Positions 26,469 through 34,326 of a stretch of DNA of 64,000 bases are shown piece after piece; position 1 is the stretch's first letter, and each line of letters begins with the position of its first letter. Location of the stretch: the NCBI GenBank assembly GCA_032388755.1, contig CP135593.1:1984001-2048000 (forward strand), read 5' to 3'. Below the pieces are notes generated by a model that worked only from the letters and a program-made list of their open reading frames with translations, was not told the DNA's origin and did not search any database. This DNA is from Neisseria sp. DTU_2020_1000833_1_SI_GRL_NUU_006 (GTDB lineage: Bacteria; Pseudomonadota; Gammaproteobacteria; Burkholderiales; Neisseriaceae). The position numbers and the translations under genes were made by a program.

Positions 26469-27647
26469 ATGGCATTTCTGAAACTGACCGAACAAAACGT
26501 GCAGGGCAAAACCGTCCTCATCCGCGCCGATATGAACGTGCCGTTCAAAGACGGCAAAATCAGCGACGACACCCGTATCCGCGCCTCGCTCGCGTCCATC
26601 AAATACTGCCTGGACAACGGCGCGTCCGTTATCGTGATGACCCACCTCGGCCGTCCGACCGAGGGCGAGTTTCATCCTGAAGACGATGTCGCCCCCGTTG
26701 CCGCGCACTTGGGCAGCCTGTTGGGCAAAGACGTGAAAGTATTGAACGACTGGCGTGAAAACAAACCCGCTCTGAACGCGGGCGATGTCGTCATGCTGCA
26801 AAACGTGCGCATCAACAAGGGCGAGAAGAAAAACGATTTGGAACTGGGCAAAGCCTATGCCGCTTTGTGCGACGTGTTCGTCAACGACGCGTTCGGCACC
26901 GCCCACCGCGCCCAAGCCTCGACCGAAGCCGTCGCCCAAGCCGCGCCCGTTGCCTGCGCCGGCGTATTGATGGCGGGCGAACTCGACGCCTTGGGCAAAG
27001 CCCTGAAACAGCCCGCGCGCCCGATGGTGGCAATTGTCGCCGGCAGCAAAGTGTCCACCAAACTGACCATCCTCGAATCTCTGGCGGACAAAGTCGACCA
27101 ACTCATCGTCGGCGGCGGTATCGCCAACACCTTCCTGTTGGCGGAAGGCAAAGCCATCGGCAAATCGCTGGCGGAACATGATTTGGTGGAAGAATCCAAA
27201 AAAATTATGGCGAAAATGGCGGCCAAAGGCGGCTCCGTACCGCTGCCGACCGATGTCGTCGTTGCCAAAGCCTTTGCCGCCGATGCTGAAGCAGTCGTGA
27301 AAGACATTGCCGACGTTGCCGAAGACGATATGATTTTGGACATCGGCCCGAAATCCGCCGCCGCACTTGCCGAACTGCTCAAAGCCGCAGGCACGGTGGT
27401 GTGGAACGGTCCGGTCGGTGTGTTCGAGTTTGACCAGTTCGCGGGCGGCACGAAAGCCCTTGCCGAAGCCATCGCCCAAAGCAAAGCGTTCTCGATTGCG
27501 GGCGGCGGCGACACGCTGGCGGCGATTGCCAAATTTGGCGTTACCGACCAAATCGGCTACATCTCCACCGGCGGCGGCGCGTTCCTCGAATTCTTGGAAG
27601 GCAAAGAGTTGCCAGCCGTAGCCGCTTTGGAAAAACGCGGCGCGTAA
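26469..27647 (+). CDS. pgk: Phosphoglycerate kinase
   Basis: Glycolysis/gluconeogenesis: 1,3-bisphosphoglycerate + ADP to 3-phosphoglycerate + ATP. 392 residues. Substrate-binding RADMNVPF near residue 21, the basic patch HLGRPTEG, and the nucleotide domain with VAGSKVSTKLTILESL, PTDVVVAK, IGPKSAAALAELL and GGGDTLAAI. ATG 26469 is set by AAAGGATACATC upstream and by the family N-terminus. Neisseria lacks phosphofructokinase, so the enzyme serves Entner-Doudoroff flux and gluconeogenesis. Confidence 0.97.
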   Translation: MAFLKLTEQNVQGKTVLIRADMNVPFKDGKISDDTRIRASLASIKYCLDNGASVIVMTHLGRPTEGEFHPEDDVAPVAAHLGSLLGKDVKVLNDWRENKPALNAGDVVMLQNVRINKGEKKNDLELGKAYAALCDVFVNDAFGTAHRAQASTEAVAQAAPVACAGVLMAGELDALGKALKQPARPMVAIVAGSKVSTKLTILESLADKVDQLIVGGGIANTFLLAEGKAIGKSLAEHDLVEESKKIMAKMAAKGGSVPLPTDVVVAKAFAADAEAVVKDIADVAEDDMILDIGPKSAAALAELLKAAGTVVWNGPVGVFEFDQFAGGTKALAEAIAQSKAFSIAGGGDTLAAIAKFGVTDQIGYISTGGGAFLEFLEGKELPAVAALEKRGA

Positions 27648-27663
27648 GCGGTTTGACGTAAAA

Positions 27664-27709
27664 AAGAGGTCGTCTGAAAACCTATTTTTGGGGGTTCAGA
27701 CGACCTCTT
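27664..27709. terminator. Shared DUS stem-loop after pgk and the NTF2-like gene
   Basis: AAGAGGTCGTCTGAA with complement between two convergent stops, T-rich on both outer sides. Confidence 0.7.
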
Positions 27710-27723
27710 CTTCTTTTCGCGGA

Positions 27724-28140
27724 TTATTCCGCCGCACGGTTCAGTGCCGAACGAATCAGCATCTGCGTGCCGAACCAGCCCCAGTAAATGCGGTGATGGA
27801 CGATTTTTCCGCCGGCAATCTGCATGAGTTCCAAAATATCCACTTGATCGCCGCCGGGCGTTTCGCGCGGGTATTCCCAAACCAGCGTGTCCCCCGTCGT
27901 GAAATGCGTGCCGTTGCGATACCAGCGTACCAGTTCATTCGGTCGGCGGCGCGTTCCTTCTTCTAAAAAAGCCAGAATGTCGGCTTTGCCGCGCAAAATG
28001 CCGCTTTGCTGCTGCATGATAAGGGGAACGAGCGGGCTTTCGAAAACGGCGTTGTCATCATACAGGCCGATCAGTCGGGTGGTGTCGCGGTTTTTGGCAA
28101 ACTCGTGCCAGTCGTTGTAAATGCGTTCGAAATCGTTCAT
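27724..28140 (-). CDS. NTF2-like / SnoaL-type protein
   Basis: 138 residues forming an alpha+beta cone of the NTF2 superfamily: an N-terminal helix pair with WHEFAKNRDTTRLIGLYDDNAVFESP, helix FLEEGTRRRP, then strands ending VDILELMQIAGGKIVHHRIYWGWFG. The GGKIVHHR segment is characteristic of SnoaL-type proteins, which act as isomerases, hydrolases or binding proteins. No partner genes indicate a substrate. It precedes nothing on its strand; ispA ends only 36 bp upstream, so it may be co-transcribed behind ispA. Confidence 0.82.
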   Translation of the reverse strand: MNDFERIYNDWHEFAKNRDTTRLIGLYDDNAVFESPLVPLIMQQQSGILRGKADILAFLEEGTRRRPNELVRWYRNGTHFTTGDTLVWEYPRETPGGDQVDILELMQIAGGKIVHHRIYWGWFGTQMLIRSALNRAAE

Positions 28141-28176
28141 GACAGTAATTTTTCGGTCAGGTTGTTTGCCGGAGCC

Positions 28177-29073
28177 CTAATTTTTCCGCGCAGTAACAAA
28201 TTCCGCCAAGAGCCGCAAATGCAGGGCTTTTGCGCCGAAGGGTTCGAGCAGGGCGGCGGCTTCGGCGGTCAGGGTTTCGGCGTAGGCGCGGGCGGCTTGC
28301 AGGCCCATCAGTTTGACGTAGGTCGGTTTGTCGTTGTCGCTGTCTTTGCCGGCGGTTTTGCCTAGGGTGGCGGTGTCGGCTTCGCAGTCCAACACGTCGT
28401 CGATGACTTGGAATGCCAAGCCGAGTTTGGCGGCGTAGTTGTCCAAGGTGCGGACGTCGTCTGAATTCAAATCGGGGCAGGCAAGCGCGCCCAATACGAC
28501 GGCGGCGCGGATGAGGGCGCCGGTTTTGAGGCTGTGCATCTGCTCCAACTGCGCCTGATTCATGGCTTTGCCGACGTTGGCAAGGTCGATGGCTTGTCCG
28601 CCCGCCATGCCGAGGCTGCCGGATGCTTTGGCGAGCGTGGACAACATGGCGATTTGGCGTTCGGCGGGCAGTCCGGTCGGACGGCTCAATACGTCGAAGG
28701 CTTGGGTTTGCAGCGCGTCGCCGACTAAGAGGGCGGTGGCTTCGTCATATTTCACATGGCAGGTCGGTTTGCCGCGCCGCAGGCTGTCGTTGTCCATGGC
28801 GGGCATGTCGTCGTGAACCAAGGAATAGACGTGTACCATTTCGATCGCCGCCATGGCTTGTTCGACGGCGTTTTGGTCGGCATCGCCCAATTCGGACGCG
28901 GCGAGCACCAAGAGCGGGCGCAGCCGTTTGCCGCCGCCGAGGGTAACGTAACGCATGGCTTCGTGCAGCGTGTGCGGCACTTGGTTTTCAGACGGTAGGA
29001 AACGCTCCAGCAGCAATTCGGTCTGCGCTTGGGCTTTTTGCTGCCATGCTTTCAATTCATTCGCCGGGTTCAA
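28177..29073 (-). CDS. ispA: Farnesyl diphosphate synthase
   Basis: Condenses IPP with DMAPP and GPP to farnesyl diphosphate. 298 residues, all-helical. First aspartate-rich motif DDMPAMDND (about residue 90) and second DDVLD (about 230), with GGKRLRPLL for substrate binding. The start is TTG at 29073 with GGAG nine bases upstream, inside the end of xseB (17-base overlap); an in-frame stop lies just upstream, so no earlier start is possible. The xseB-ispA order is widely conserved. Confidence 0.95.
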   Translation of the reverse strand: MNPANELKAWQQKAQAQTELLLERFLPSENQVPHTLHEAMRYVTLGGGKRLRPLLVLAASELGDADQNAVEQAMAAIEMVHVYSLVHDDMPAMDNDSLRRGKPTCHVKYDEATALLVGDALQTQAFDVLSRPTGLPAERQIAMLSTLAKASGSLGMAGGQAIDLANVGKAMNQAQLEQMHSLKTGALIRAAVVLGALACPDLNSDDVRTLDNYAAKLGLAFQVIDDVLDCEADTATLGKTAGKDSDNDKPTYVKLMGLQAARAYAETLTAEAAALLEPFGAKALHLRLLAEFVTARKN

Positions 29074-29281
29074 GGTTCAACTCCTTCAGTTCGCCCGCGT
29101 CCAATACTTGCAGTTTTTGTTCGACTTCCGCCAACTTGGTTTGGCAGTATCTGACCAGCTCGTTGCCTTCCTGATAGGCTGCCAAAGCGTCTTCCAGCGG
29201 CATTTCGCTGCTTTGAATGGACTGGGTCAGGGTTTCGAGGCGGGCGAGGGCTTCTTCAAAGGATTTGGGGGCTTTTTTCAT
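29057..29281 (-). CDS. xseB: Exodeoxyribonuclease VII small subunit
   Basis: 74 residues of two antiparallel helices: SFEEALARLETLTQSIQSSEMPLEDALAAYQEG followed by a second helix EQKLQVLDAG. It partners XseA in mismatch and single-strand DNA degradation. Overlaps the start of ispA. xseA is not in the window. Confidence 0.95.
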   Translation of the reverse strand: MKKAPKSFEEALARLETLTQSIQSSEMPLEDALAAYQEGNELVRYCQTKLAEVEQKLQVLDAGELKELNLEPGE

Positions 29282-29349
29282 GATGATGCGGGCAAAAAAT
29301 CAAAGTGGTATTGTAGCATTTTATGGGCTGCTTCTTGGACGGGAACGGA

Positions 29350-29396
29350 AAAAGGTCGTCTGAAAACCCGATTTCCAAGTTTTCAGACGACCTTTT
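29350..29396 (-). terminator. DUS stem-loop after the surface lipoprotein gene
   Basis: AAAAGGTCGTCTGAAAAC with complement, 22 bp after the lipoprotein stop and 69 bp ahead of xseB. Confidence 0.75.
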
Positions 29397-29417
29397 GAGC
29401 TGATGATACGGTAAAAA

Positions 29418-31391
29418 TCAGTCTTTCAGCATGGCGGCGCCGAACGTACCGCTCTTGCCTTCGCTCGGATGGTCGAAGCGGCCTGCCATTTCTTCCGCCT
29501 GCGGACCGAGGAAGATGCCCGACATACTGTTTTTAGTTGTCCCGTCCACATAAACAAAACGGTTACCGGCGATATTGGCTTGGAGCATTACGGGGTCAAA
29601 ACGTCCTTCTGCCGAATAAATGCCGCCGGTCAGCGTTTTTTCGCCGAAATCAACATTGAACAGGGATGAGCCGACAGTGTTGATGTTGGATGCGTCATTG
29701 TAAAACGCATTGCCTTGGTAGATAGCCGAACCGGTTTGCGGCATGGCTTCGACAGGCGTCATCAGACCTTGGTAGAACACCAGGGATGAATTGAGCTCGC
29801 CGTTTTCCTTTTTGCTTCCGTAAAAACCGTAATGGCCGTATTGCAGATGCGTACCGATGGCGCGGATAATTTTGTTGTCCGACAAGGACAGCATACCGTT
29901 TGCCGCGTCAAATGTTTGTGGCAGCAGGTTGATTTTTTGTCCGTTGACTTCGAGGACATCAGGACTACCCACTCTGTCGATCACTTTGTTATCGGTACCG
30001 TCAACCGTCAACATGGTGTAAAAACCGCCGATTGATTGCATAGCCGGAGCAACCTCCGATTTTGGGTTAACTTCTTCAGCGGCCTCATGCTCTGCTTCAG
30101 CTTTCTCGGCTTCTTCAGCAGCTTTGCGTTCTGCTTCCACTCTAGCTTTCTCGGCTTCTTCAGCAGCCTTACGTTCGGCTTCCGCCTTAGCTTTTTCAGC
30201 TTCTTCAGCCGCTTTACGTTCTGCTTCTGCTTTGGCTTTTTCGGCTTCTTCAGCCGCTTTTCGTTCTACTTCCGCCTTAGCTTTTTCAGCTTCTTCGGCG
30301 GCTTTTCGTTCTACTTCCGCCTTAGCTTTTTCAGCCTCTTCAGCAGCTTTACGTTCCGATTCCACTCTAGCCTTTTCAGCCTCTTCAGCAGCCTTACGTT
30401 CGGCTTCCGCCTTAGCTTTTTCAGCTTCCTCAGCCGCTTTACGTTCAGCCTCGGCTTTGGCTTTCTCAGCTTCTTCCGCAGCTTTACGCTCAACTTCCAC
30501 TCTAGCTTTTTCAGCCTCTTCAGCAGCCTTACGTTCTGCCTCAGCCTTAGCTTTCTCAGCTTCTTCAGCAGCTTTACGCTCAGCTTCTGCTTTGGCTTTC
30601 TCAGCCTCTTCAGCGGCTTTACGTTCTGTTTCTACTCTGGCTTTTTCAGCTTCTTCAGCAGCCTTGCGTTCTGCTTTGGCTTTGGCAGCTTCTTCCGCAG
30701 CCTTGCGTTCTGCTTCGGCTTTGGCAGCTTCCTCAGCAGCCTTGCGCTCAGCTTCGGCTTTAGCTTTAGCGGCTTCTTCAGCGGCTTTGCGCTCAGCTTC
30801 TACTTTGGCTTTGGCAGCTTCTTCTGCCGCTTTACGTTCCGCTTCAACTTTAGCTTTGGCAGCTTCTTCCGCAGCTTTGCGCTCGGCTTCAGCTTTGGCT
30901 TTTGCAGCTTCCTCAGTCGCTTTGCGTTCAGCTTCAGCTTTAGCTTTGGCAGCTTCCTCAGCCGCTTTACGTTCGGCTTCTGCCTTGGCTTTAGCAGCCT
31001 CTTCTGCCGCTTTACGTTCGGCTTCGGCTTTAGCTTTGGCGGCTTCTTCCGCAGCTTTTCGTTCCGCTTCGGCTTTGTCGTTGCTATCCGCTTTTACGTC
31101 TTGATTCTGGTTTTCAGACGACGTTTGTGTTGAATTTACGGAATCTTCGACTTCTTTATGGATATTTTCTTCAGATGCTTCTAAAGCATTATTTGCATCA
31201 GCTTGATTACCGGCAGGAGGGGTTGCCGTTCTTTCCGTTTGTACGGATGGATTCGGAATATTGCCCGGCTGGACAATCGGGTAAGTCGGGGTTGGCGCGA
31301 CAGACGGTGTACCGCCTCCGCCACCTCCTCCACAGGCTGTTAATATCGAAACGGCAATACAGGATAAGATATGGGGGTAAGGTGTTTTCAT
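29418..31391 (-). CDS. Surface lipoprotein with repeat coiled-coil stalk and TbpB/NHBA-type barrel
   Basis: 657 residues. The signal peptide ends at lipobox LTAC (Cys20), followed by seven glycines, as in NHBA, fHbp and other Slam-exported neisserial lipoproteins. A low-complexity linker (21-106) leads to 22 tandem 15-mers of the type AEAERKAAEEAAKAK (107-432), predicted to form one long charged helix about 48 nm in length if fully extended. The C-terminus (about 450-657) resembles the TbpB/NHBA eight-stranded barrel: a late strand with GPQAEEMAGRF, then SGTFGAAMLKD at the end. It is probably displayed on the cell surface. The ligand is unknown; iron or host-protein binding is an inference from the family. 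Confidence 0.87.
   Translation of the reverse strand: MKTPYPHILSCIAVSILTACGGGGGGGTPSVAPTPTYPIVQPGNIPNPSVQTERTATPPAGNQADANNALEASEENIHKEVEDSVNSTQTSSENQNQDVKADSNDKAEAERKAAEEAAKAKAEAERKAAEEAAKAKAEAERKAAEEAAKAKAEAERKATEEAAKAKAEAERKAAEEAAKAKVEAERKAAEEAAKAKVEAERKAAEEAAKAKAEAERKAAEEAAKAEAERKAAEEAAKAKAERKAAEEAEKARVETERKAAEEAEKAKAEAERKAAEEAEKAKAEAERKAAEEAEKARVEVERKAAEEAEKAKAEAERKAAEEAEKAKAEAERKAAEEAEKARVESERKAAEEAEKAKAEVERKAAEEAEKAKAEVERKAAEEAEKAKAEAERKAAEEAEKAKAEAERKAAEEAEKARVEAERKAAEEAEKAEAEHEAAEEVNPKSEVAPAMQSIGGFYTMLTVDGTDNKVIDRVGSPDVLEVNGQKINLLPQTFDAANGMLSLSDNKIIRAIGTHLQYGHYGFYGSKKENGELNSSLVFYQGLMTPVEAMPQTGSAIYQGNAFYNDASNINTVGSSLFNVDFGEKTLTGGIYSAEGRFDPVMLQANIAGNRFVYVDGTTKNSMSGIFLGPQAEEMAGRFDHPSEGKSGTFGAAMLKD
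30096..31073 (-). repeat. 22 tandem 45-bp repeats inside the lipoprotein gene
   Basis: Units encode (A/V)E(A/V)ERKAAEEA(A/E)KA(K/R). Units 1-9 are of the AAKAK class and units 10-22 of the AEKA(K/R) class. Units 8 and 10 are two codons short. In units 11-17 every third unit carries V-E after R, so a three-unit (135-bp) higher-order repeat is visible. Confidence 0.93.
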
Positions 31392-31419
31392 CGCAATGTT
31401 CTCAATTTAAAGTAGTTAT

Positions 31420-31435
31420 GTGAAAATCATTCTAT
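31420..31435 (-). promoter_or_regulatory. Weak Fur-box-like site upstream of the lipoprotein gene
   Basis: GTGAAAATCATTCTAT partly matches the GATAATCATTATC half of a Fur operator and lies about 30 bp before the start. The match is imperfect and would need a matrix score. Confidence 0.25.
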
Positions 31436-31588
31436 GCGTGTTTCATTTTTATGTCATCTAATTTTTGCGACGAACGGTATCATTTTTAGTTAAACGGTTT
31501 ATTTTATTTGCATTTTTTTAGTGTAAAATATGCAAAAAGCGTGATAAATGGTCGTTTTTTATACTCAAACGGTATGTTTTTATTGTGT

Positions 31589-31594
31589 TATAAT
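31589..31594 (+). promoter_or_regulatory. -10 box of rnpB
   Basis: Exact TATAAT about 10 bp before the predicted 5' end of RNase P RNA; no clear TTGACA at the -35 distance. Confidence 0.6.
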
Positions 31595-31604
31595 CCGCGT
31601 TTCA

Positions 31605-31966
31605 TACAGGTCGGACAGACAGTCGCCGCGTATCGCGTAAGGCATACGGGGAGGAAAGTCCGGGCTCCGCAGAGCAGGATGCCGGCTAACGGCCGGGCGC
31701 GGAAACGCGACGGAAAGTGGAACAGAAAGCAATACCGCCGACGGCCGCCTTCGGGCGGCACGGGTAAGGGTGAAAAGGTGCGGTAAGAGCGCACCGTGCA
31801 CTTGGTAACAAGGCGCAGCAGGCTAAACCCCATCCGGAGCAAGACCAAACAGAACGCTTTGACGCTGCTCGCCGAGCGTTCGGGTAGGTTGCTGGAGTGC
31901 ATCAGTAATGGTGTGCCTAGAGGAATGACTGTCCGAGACAGAACCCGGCTTACCGTCCGGCCTGTA
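31605..31966 (+). ncRNA. rnpB: RNase P RNA, type A
   Basis: Ribozyme that matures tRNA 5' ends. Conserved blocks are GAGGAAAGTCCGGGCTCC near the 5' end, the hairpin GGCCGCCTTCGGGCGGC, GGTAAGAGCGCACCG, and the 3' AGAACCCGGCTTAC. The outer helix P1 is formed by TACAGGTCGGAC and GTCCGGCCTGTA, which fix the ends. Any open frames across it are shadows. It is followed by a DUS terminator. Confidence 0.96.
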
Positions 31967-31981
31967 TGTCCCGATTATTGA

Positions 31982-32026
31982 AAAAGGTCGTCTGAAAACA
32001 GAATTCTGTTTTTCAGACGACCTTTT
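31982..32026 (+). terminator. DUS stem-loop after rnpB
   Basis: Long hairpin AAAAGGTCGTCTGAAAA / TTTTCAGACGACCTTTT around CAGAATTCTG, ending in a T-tract 16 bp after P1. Confidence 0.8.
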
Positions 32027-32165
32027 GCTTTTTTAGGTCAATCAGTTTGACAGTTTTTTGATATTACGTTAAAAAAGGTTATGCCATATACGGCTGAAAA
32101 ATGGGCGGTGCGCAATGTGCCGCAACTGATAATAAAAGGTGTTTCAACGCCTTTGGAGAACTTTT

Positions 32166-33623
32166 ATGTCTGACAACTACTCCGCCCGCAAGGAAAAAAC
32201 CTTCTTCGGGCATCCCATCCAGCTTTCCACCCTGTTCCACATCGAATTGTGGGAACGTTTCTCGTTTTACGGTATGCAGGGTATCTTATTGATTTATCTG
32301 TATTACACTGCCGACAAAGGCGGTTTGGGCATGGACAAGTCGCTCGCCGGCGGCATCGTCGGCGCGTACGGCGGCAGCGTTTATTTGTCCACCATCCTCG
32401 GCGCATGGCTTGCCGACCGGATTTGGGGCGCGGAAAAAACGCTGTTTATTTCCGGCATCGTGGTCATGCTCGGACACATCGTTTTGGCAATCGCACCGGG
32501 GCTGTACGGGCTGCTGTGCGGCTTGGTACTCATCGCGTTGGGCAGCGGCGGCGTGAAATCGTCGGCAAGCTCGATGGTCGGCTCGCTTTATGAGACAGAC
32601 GAATTGAAGCCGCTGCGCGATGCGGGTTTTTCGATTTTCTATATTTCCATCAACATCGGCGGCTTCTTCGGCCCGCTCCTGACGGGTTTACTGCAAACCG
32701 AGATGGGTTTCCACTACGGCTTCGGCGCGGCGGCAGTCGGTATGGCTTTTGGATTGTGGCGTTACTCCGTCGGGCGCAAACTGCTGCCGCACACGCCCGC
32801 GCCCAATCCGCTGCGTCCTGAAAAAGTGAAAACCGCGGTTGCAGTCGGCGTGCTGATTGTCTTGGTTGTCGGCAGCCTGATTGCTTCGGGTACGCTCAAT
32901 CTGGACAATTTCTCGAAATTCCTGCTCGGTACGGTAATCCTTACCGTCATTGCCTATTTCGCGCGACTGCTCGGCAGCAGCCATGTGTCGTCTGAAAACA
33001 AACGCTACATCACCGCCTATATTCCGCTGTTTCTGACCATCTGCCTGTTTTGGGCGGTCTGGTTCCAAGTTTATACCGTGGCGACGGTGTACTTTGACGA
33101 AACGGTTGACCGAACCATAGGCGGCTGGACTGTCCCCGTTGCCTGGAAAGATTCCATCCAAAGCATGTGGGTCGTCCTCTTTTCCGGCGTGATGGCGGCG
33201 ATTTGGACAAAAATGGGCAGACACCAGCCGAAAACCCCATTGAAATTTACATTGGCGATGATTGTCGTCGGCATATCCTATCTTGGATTCGTGCCGTATA
33301 TTTCGTCCGGCACGCCCATGCCGATCATCGTTTTCGCGCTGATCCTGCTTGCCATCACCGTAGGCGAACTCATGATTTCTCCGATTGCGCTTTCCATCTC
33401 TACCAAAATTGCTCCGCCCATGTTCAAAACCCAAATGGTCGCGCTCAATTTCTTGGGCTTTTCCTTGGGCTTCACTTTGGGCGGCGTGCTGTTCAAAGAA
33501 GGATTCAACGATAAAGCACCGCTGGATTTCTACTGGATGCTTTGCGGCATAGGCGTGATAACCGGTGTGGTATTGTTATTGCTTGTTCCCGTTTTGAATA
33601 AAATGCTCAAAGGCGCGGATTAA
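32166..33623 (+). CDS. Proton-dependent oligopeptide transporter, POT/PTR2 family
   Basis: 485 residues, about 14 predicted helices, importing di- and tripeptides with protons. The family signature ELWERFSFYGMQGILLIYLYY (helix 1; the ExxER-like proton-coupling motif) begins near residue 30. The second PTR2 signature is FSIFYISINIGGFFGP (about 158-173). ATG 32166 gives the usual start MSDNYSARKEKTFFGHP with GGAG-like RBS (TTGGAGAAC). Monocistronic. Confidence 0.93.
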   Translation: MSDNYSARKEKTFFGHPIQLSTLFHIELWERFSFYGMQGILLIYLYYTADKGGLGMDKSLAGGIVGAYGGSVYLSTILGAWLADRIWGAEKTLFISGIVVMLGHIVLAIAPGLYGLLCGLVLIALGSGGVKSSASSMVGSLYETDELKPLRDAGFSIFYISINIGGFFGPLLTGLLQTEMGFHYGFGAAAVGMAFGLWRYSVGRKLLPHTPAPNPLRPEKVKTAVAVGVLIVLVVGSLIASGTLNLDNFSKFLLGTVILTVIAYFARLLGSSHVSSENKRYITAYIPLFLTICLFWAVWFQVYTVATVYFDETVDRTIGGWTVPVAWKDSIQSMWVVLFSGVMAAIWTKMGRHQPKTPLKFTLAMIVVGISYLGFVPYISSGTPMPIIVFALILLAITVGELMISPIALSISTKIAPPMFKTQMVALNFLGFSLGFTLGGVLFKEGFNDKAPLDFYWMLCGIGVITGVVLLLLVPVLNKMLKGAD

Positions 33624-33646
33624 AAACCGCTCTGAGCAAGACATAC

Positions 33647-33682
33647 AAAAGGTCGTCTGAAAAATTTTTCAGACGACCTTTT
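33647..33682. terminator. Shared compact DUS hairpin
   Basis: AAAAGGTCGTCTGAAA directly followed by its complement, between the convergent POT gene and pncC/cinA. Confidence 0.75.
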
Positions 33683-33719
33683 GCATGAACGCGGTTTGCC
33701 GTTCTTGCGTTGGGAACCG

Positions 33720-34187
33720 TCAAACCAAATGTTCCGCCAAAAATTCAAGGGCGAAGGCGACTGCCTGATTTCTGACGGCCTCTCGGTCTCCGCTGAAGAT
33801 TTTCATTTGCTCCAACGATTCGGTCGGCGTGGACAACCCGAACCACACCGTGCCGACGGGTTTTGCCGCGCTGCCGCCGCCCGGGCCTGCGATGCCGGAA
33901 ATACTCAGGGCGTAGTCGGCTTGTGCGACGGCTTTCGCACCGCGCGCCATTTCGTACACGGTTTCGCGGCTGACCGCGCCGTGTTGCAGCAAGGTGTCGG
34001 GCATGACGCCGAGGCGTTCTTCTTTGGCTTGGTTGCTGTAAGTAACGAAACTTTGATGAAACCATTGCGAGCTGCCCGCGATGCTGGTGAATGCGCCCGC
34101 AAGCAGGCCGCCCGTGCAGGATTCGGCGCAGGTAACGGTTTGTCGGTGTCGGGTGAGGTGTTCGGCGATGGTTTGCAGCGCGGTCAT
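33720..34187 (-). CDS. pncC: Nicotinamide-nucleotide amidase (CinA C-terminal domain)
   Basis: 155 residues, only the amidase half of CinA. It deamidates NMN in pyridine-nucleotide recycling. Motifs: TCAESCTGGLLAGAFTSIAGSS near the start with the catalytic Ser/Thr region, FVTYSNQAKEERLGV, and ALSISGIAGPGGGSAAKPVGTV. The N-terminal ADP-ribose pyrophosphatase-like domain is absent, which is common for the stand-alone PncC type. Confidence 0.94.
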   Translation of the reverse strand: MTALQTIAEHLTRHRQTVTCAESCTGGLLAGAFTSIAGSSQWFHQSFVTYSNQAKEERLGVMPDTLLQHGAVSRETVYEMARGAKAVAQADYALSISGIAGPGGGSAAKPVGTVWFGLSTPTESLEQMKIFSGDREAVRNQAVAFALEFLAEHLV

Positions 34188-34247
34188 GTGACGTCCTTTC
34201 GTTTTTGGGGTTCGGACTTGATTATAGGCCGATTGCGATGAAGATAG

Positions 34248-34294
34248 GAAAGGTCGTCTGAAAAACTGATTTTTCGGTTTTCAGACGACCTTTT
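34248..34294 (-). terminator. DUS stem-loop after the oligopeptidase
   Basis: AAAGGTCGTCTGAAAA with complement, 33 bp past the peptidase stop. Confidence 0.7.
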
Positions 34295-34326
34295 TTCATT
34301 CGCGGCAGCAGTGTCGCTACCCGCCC

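Noticed and set aside
30096..31073. Possible CRISPR-like regular repeats
   Set aside because: The units are contiguous, coding and without spacers.
30036..31133. Two long plus-strand frames (365 and 326 codons) across the lipoprotein repeats
   Set aside because: They arise because a 45-bp repeat keeps all frames open; the minus frame has the lipobox and the barrel.
29418..31391. Phase-variable homopolymer in the lipoprotein gene
   Set aside because: The glycine run is coded by mixed GGN codons with no long mononucleotide tract, so classic slipped-strand switching is not supported.
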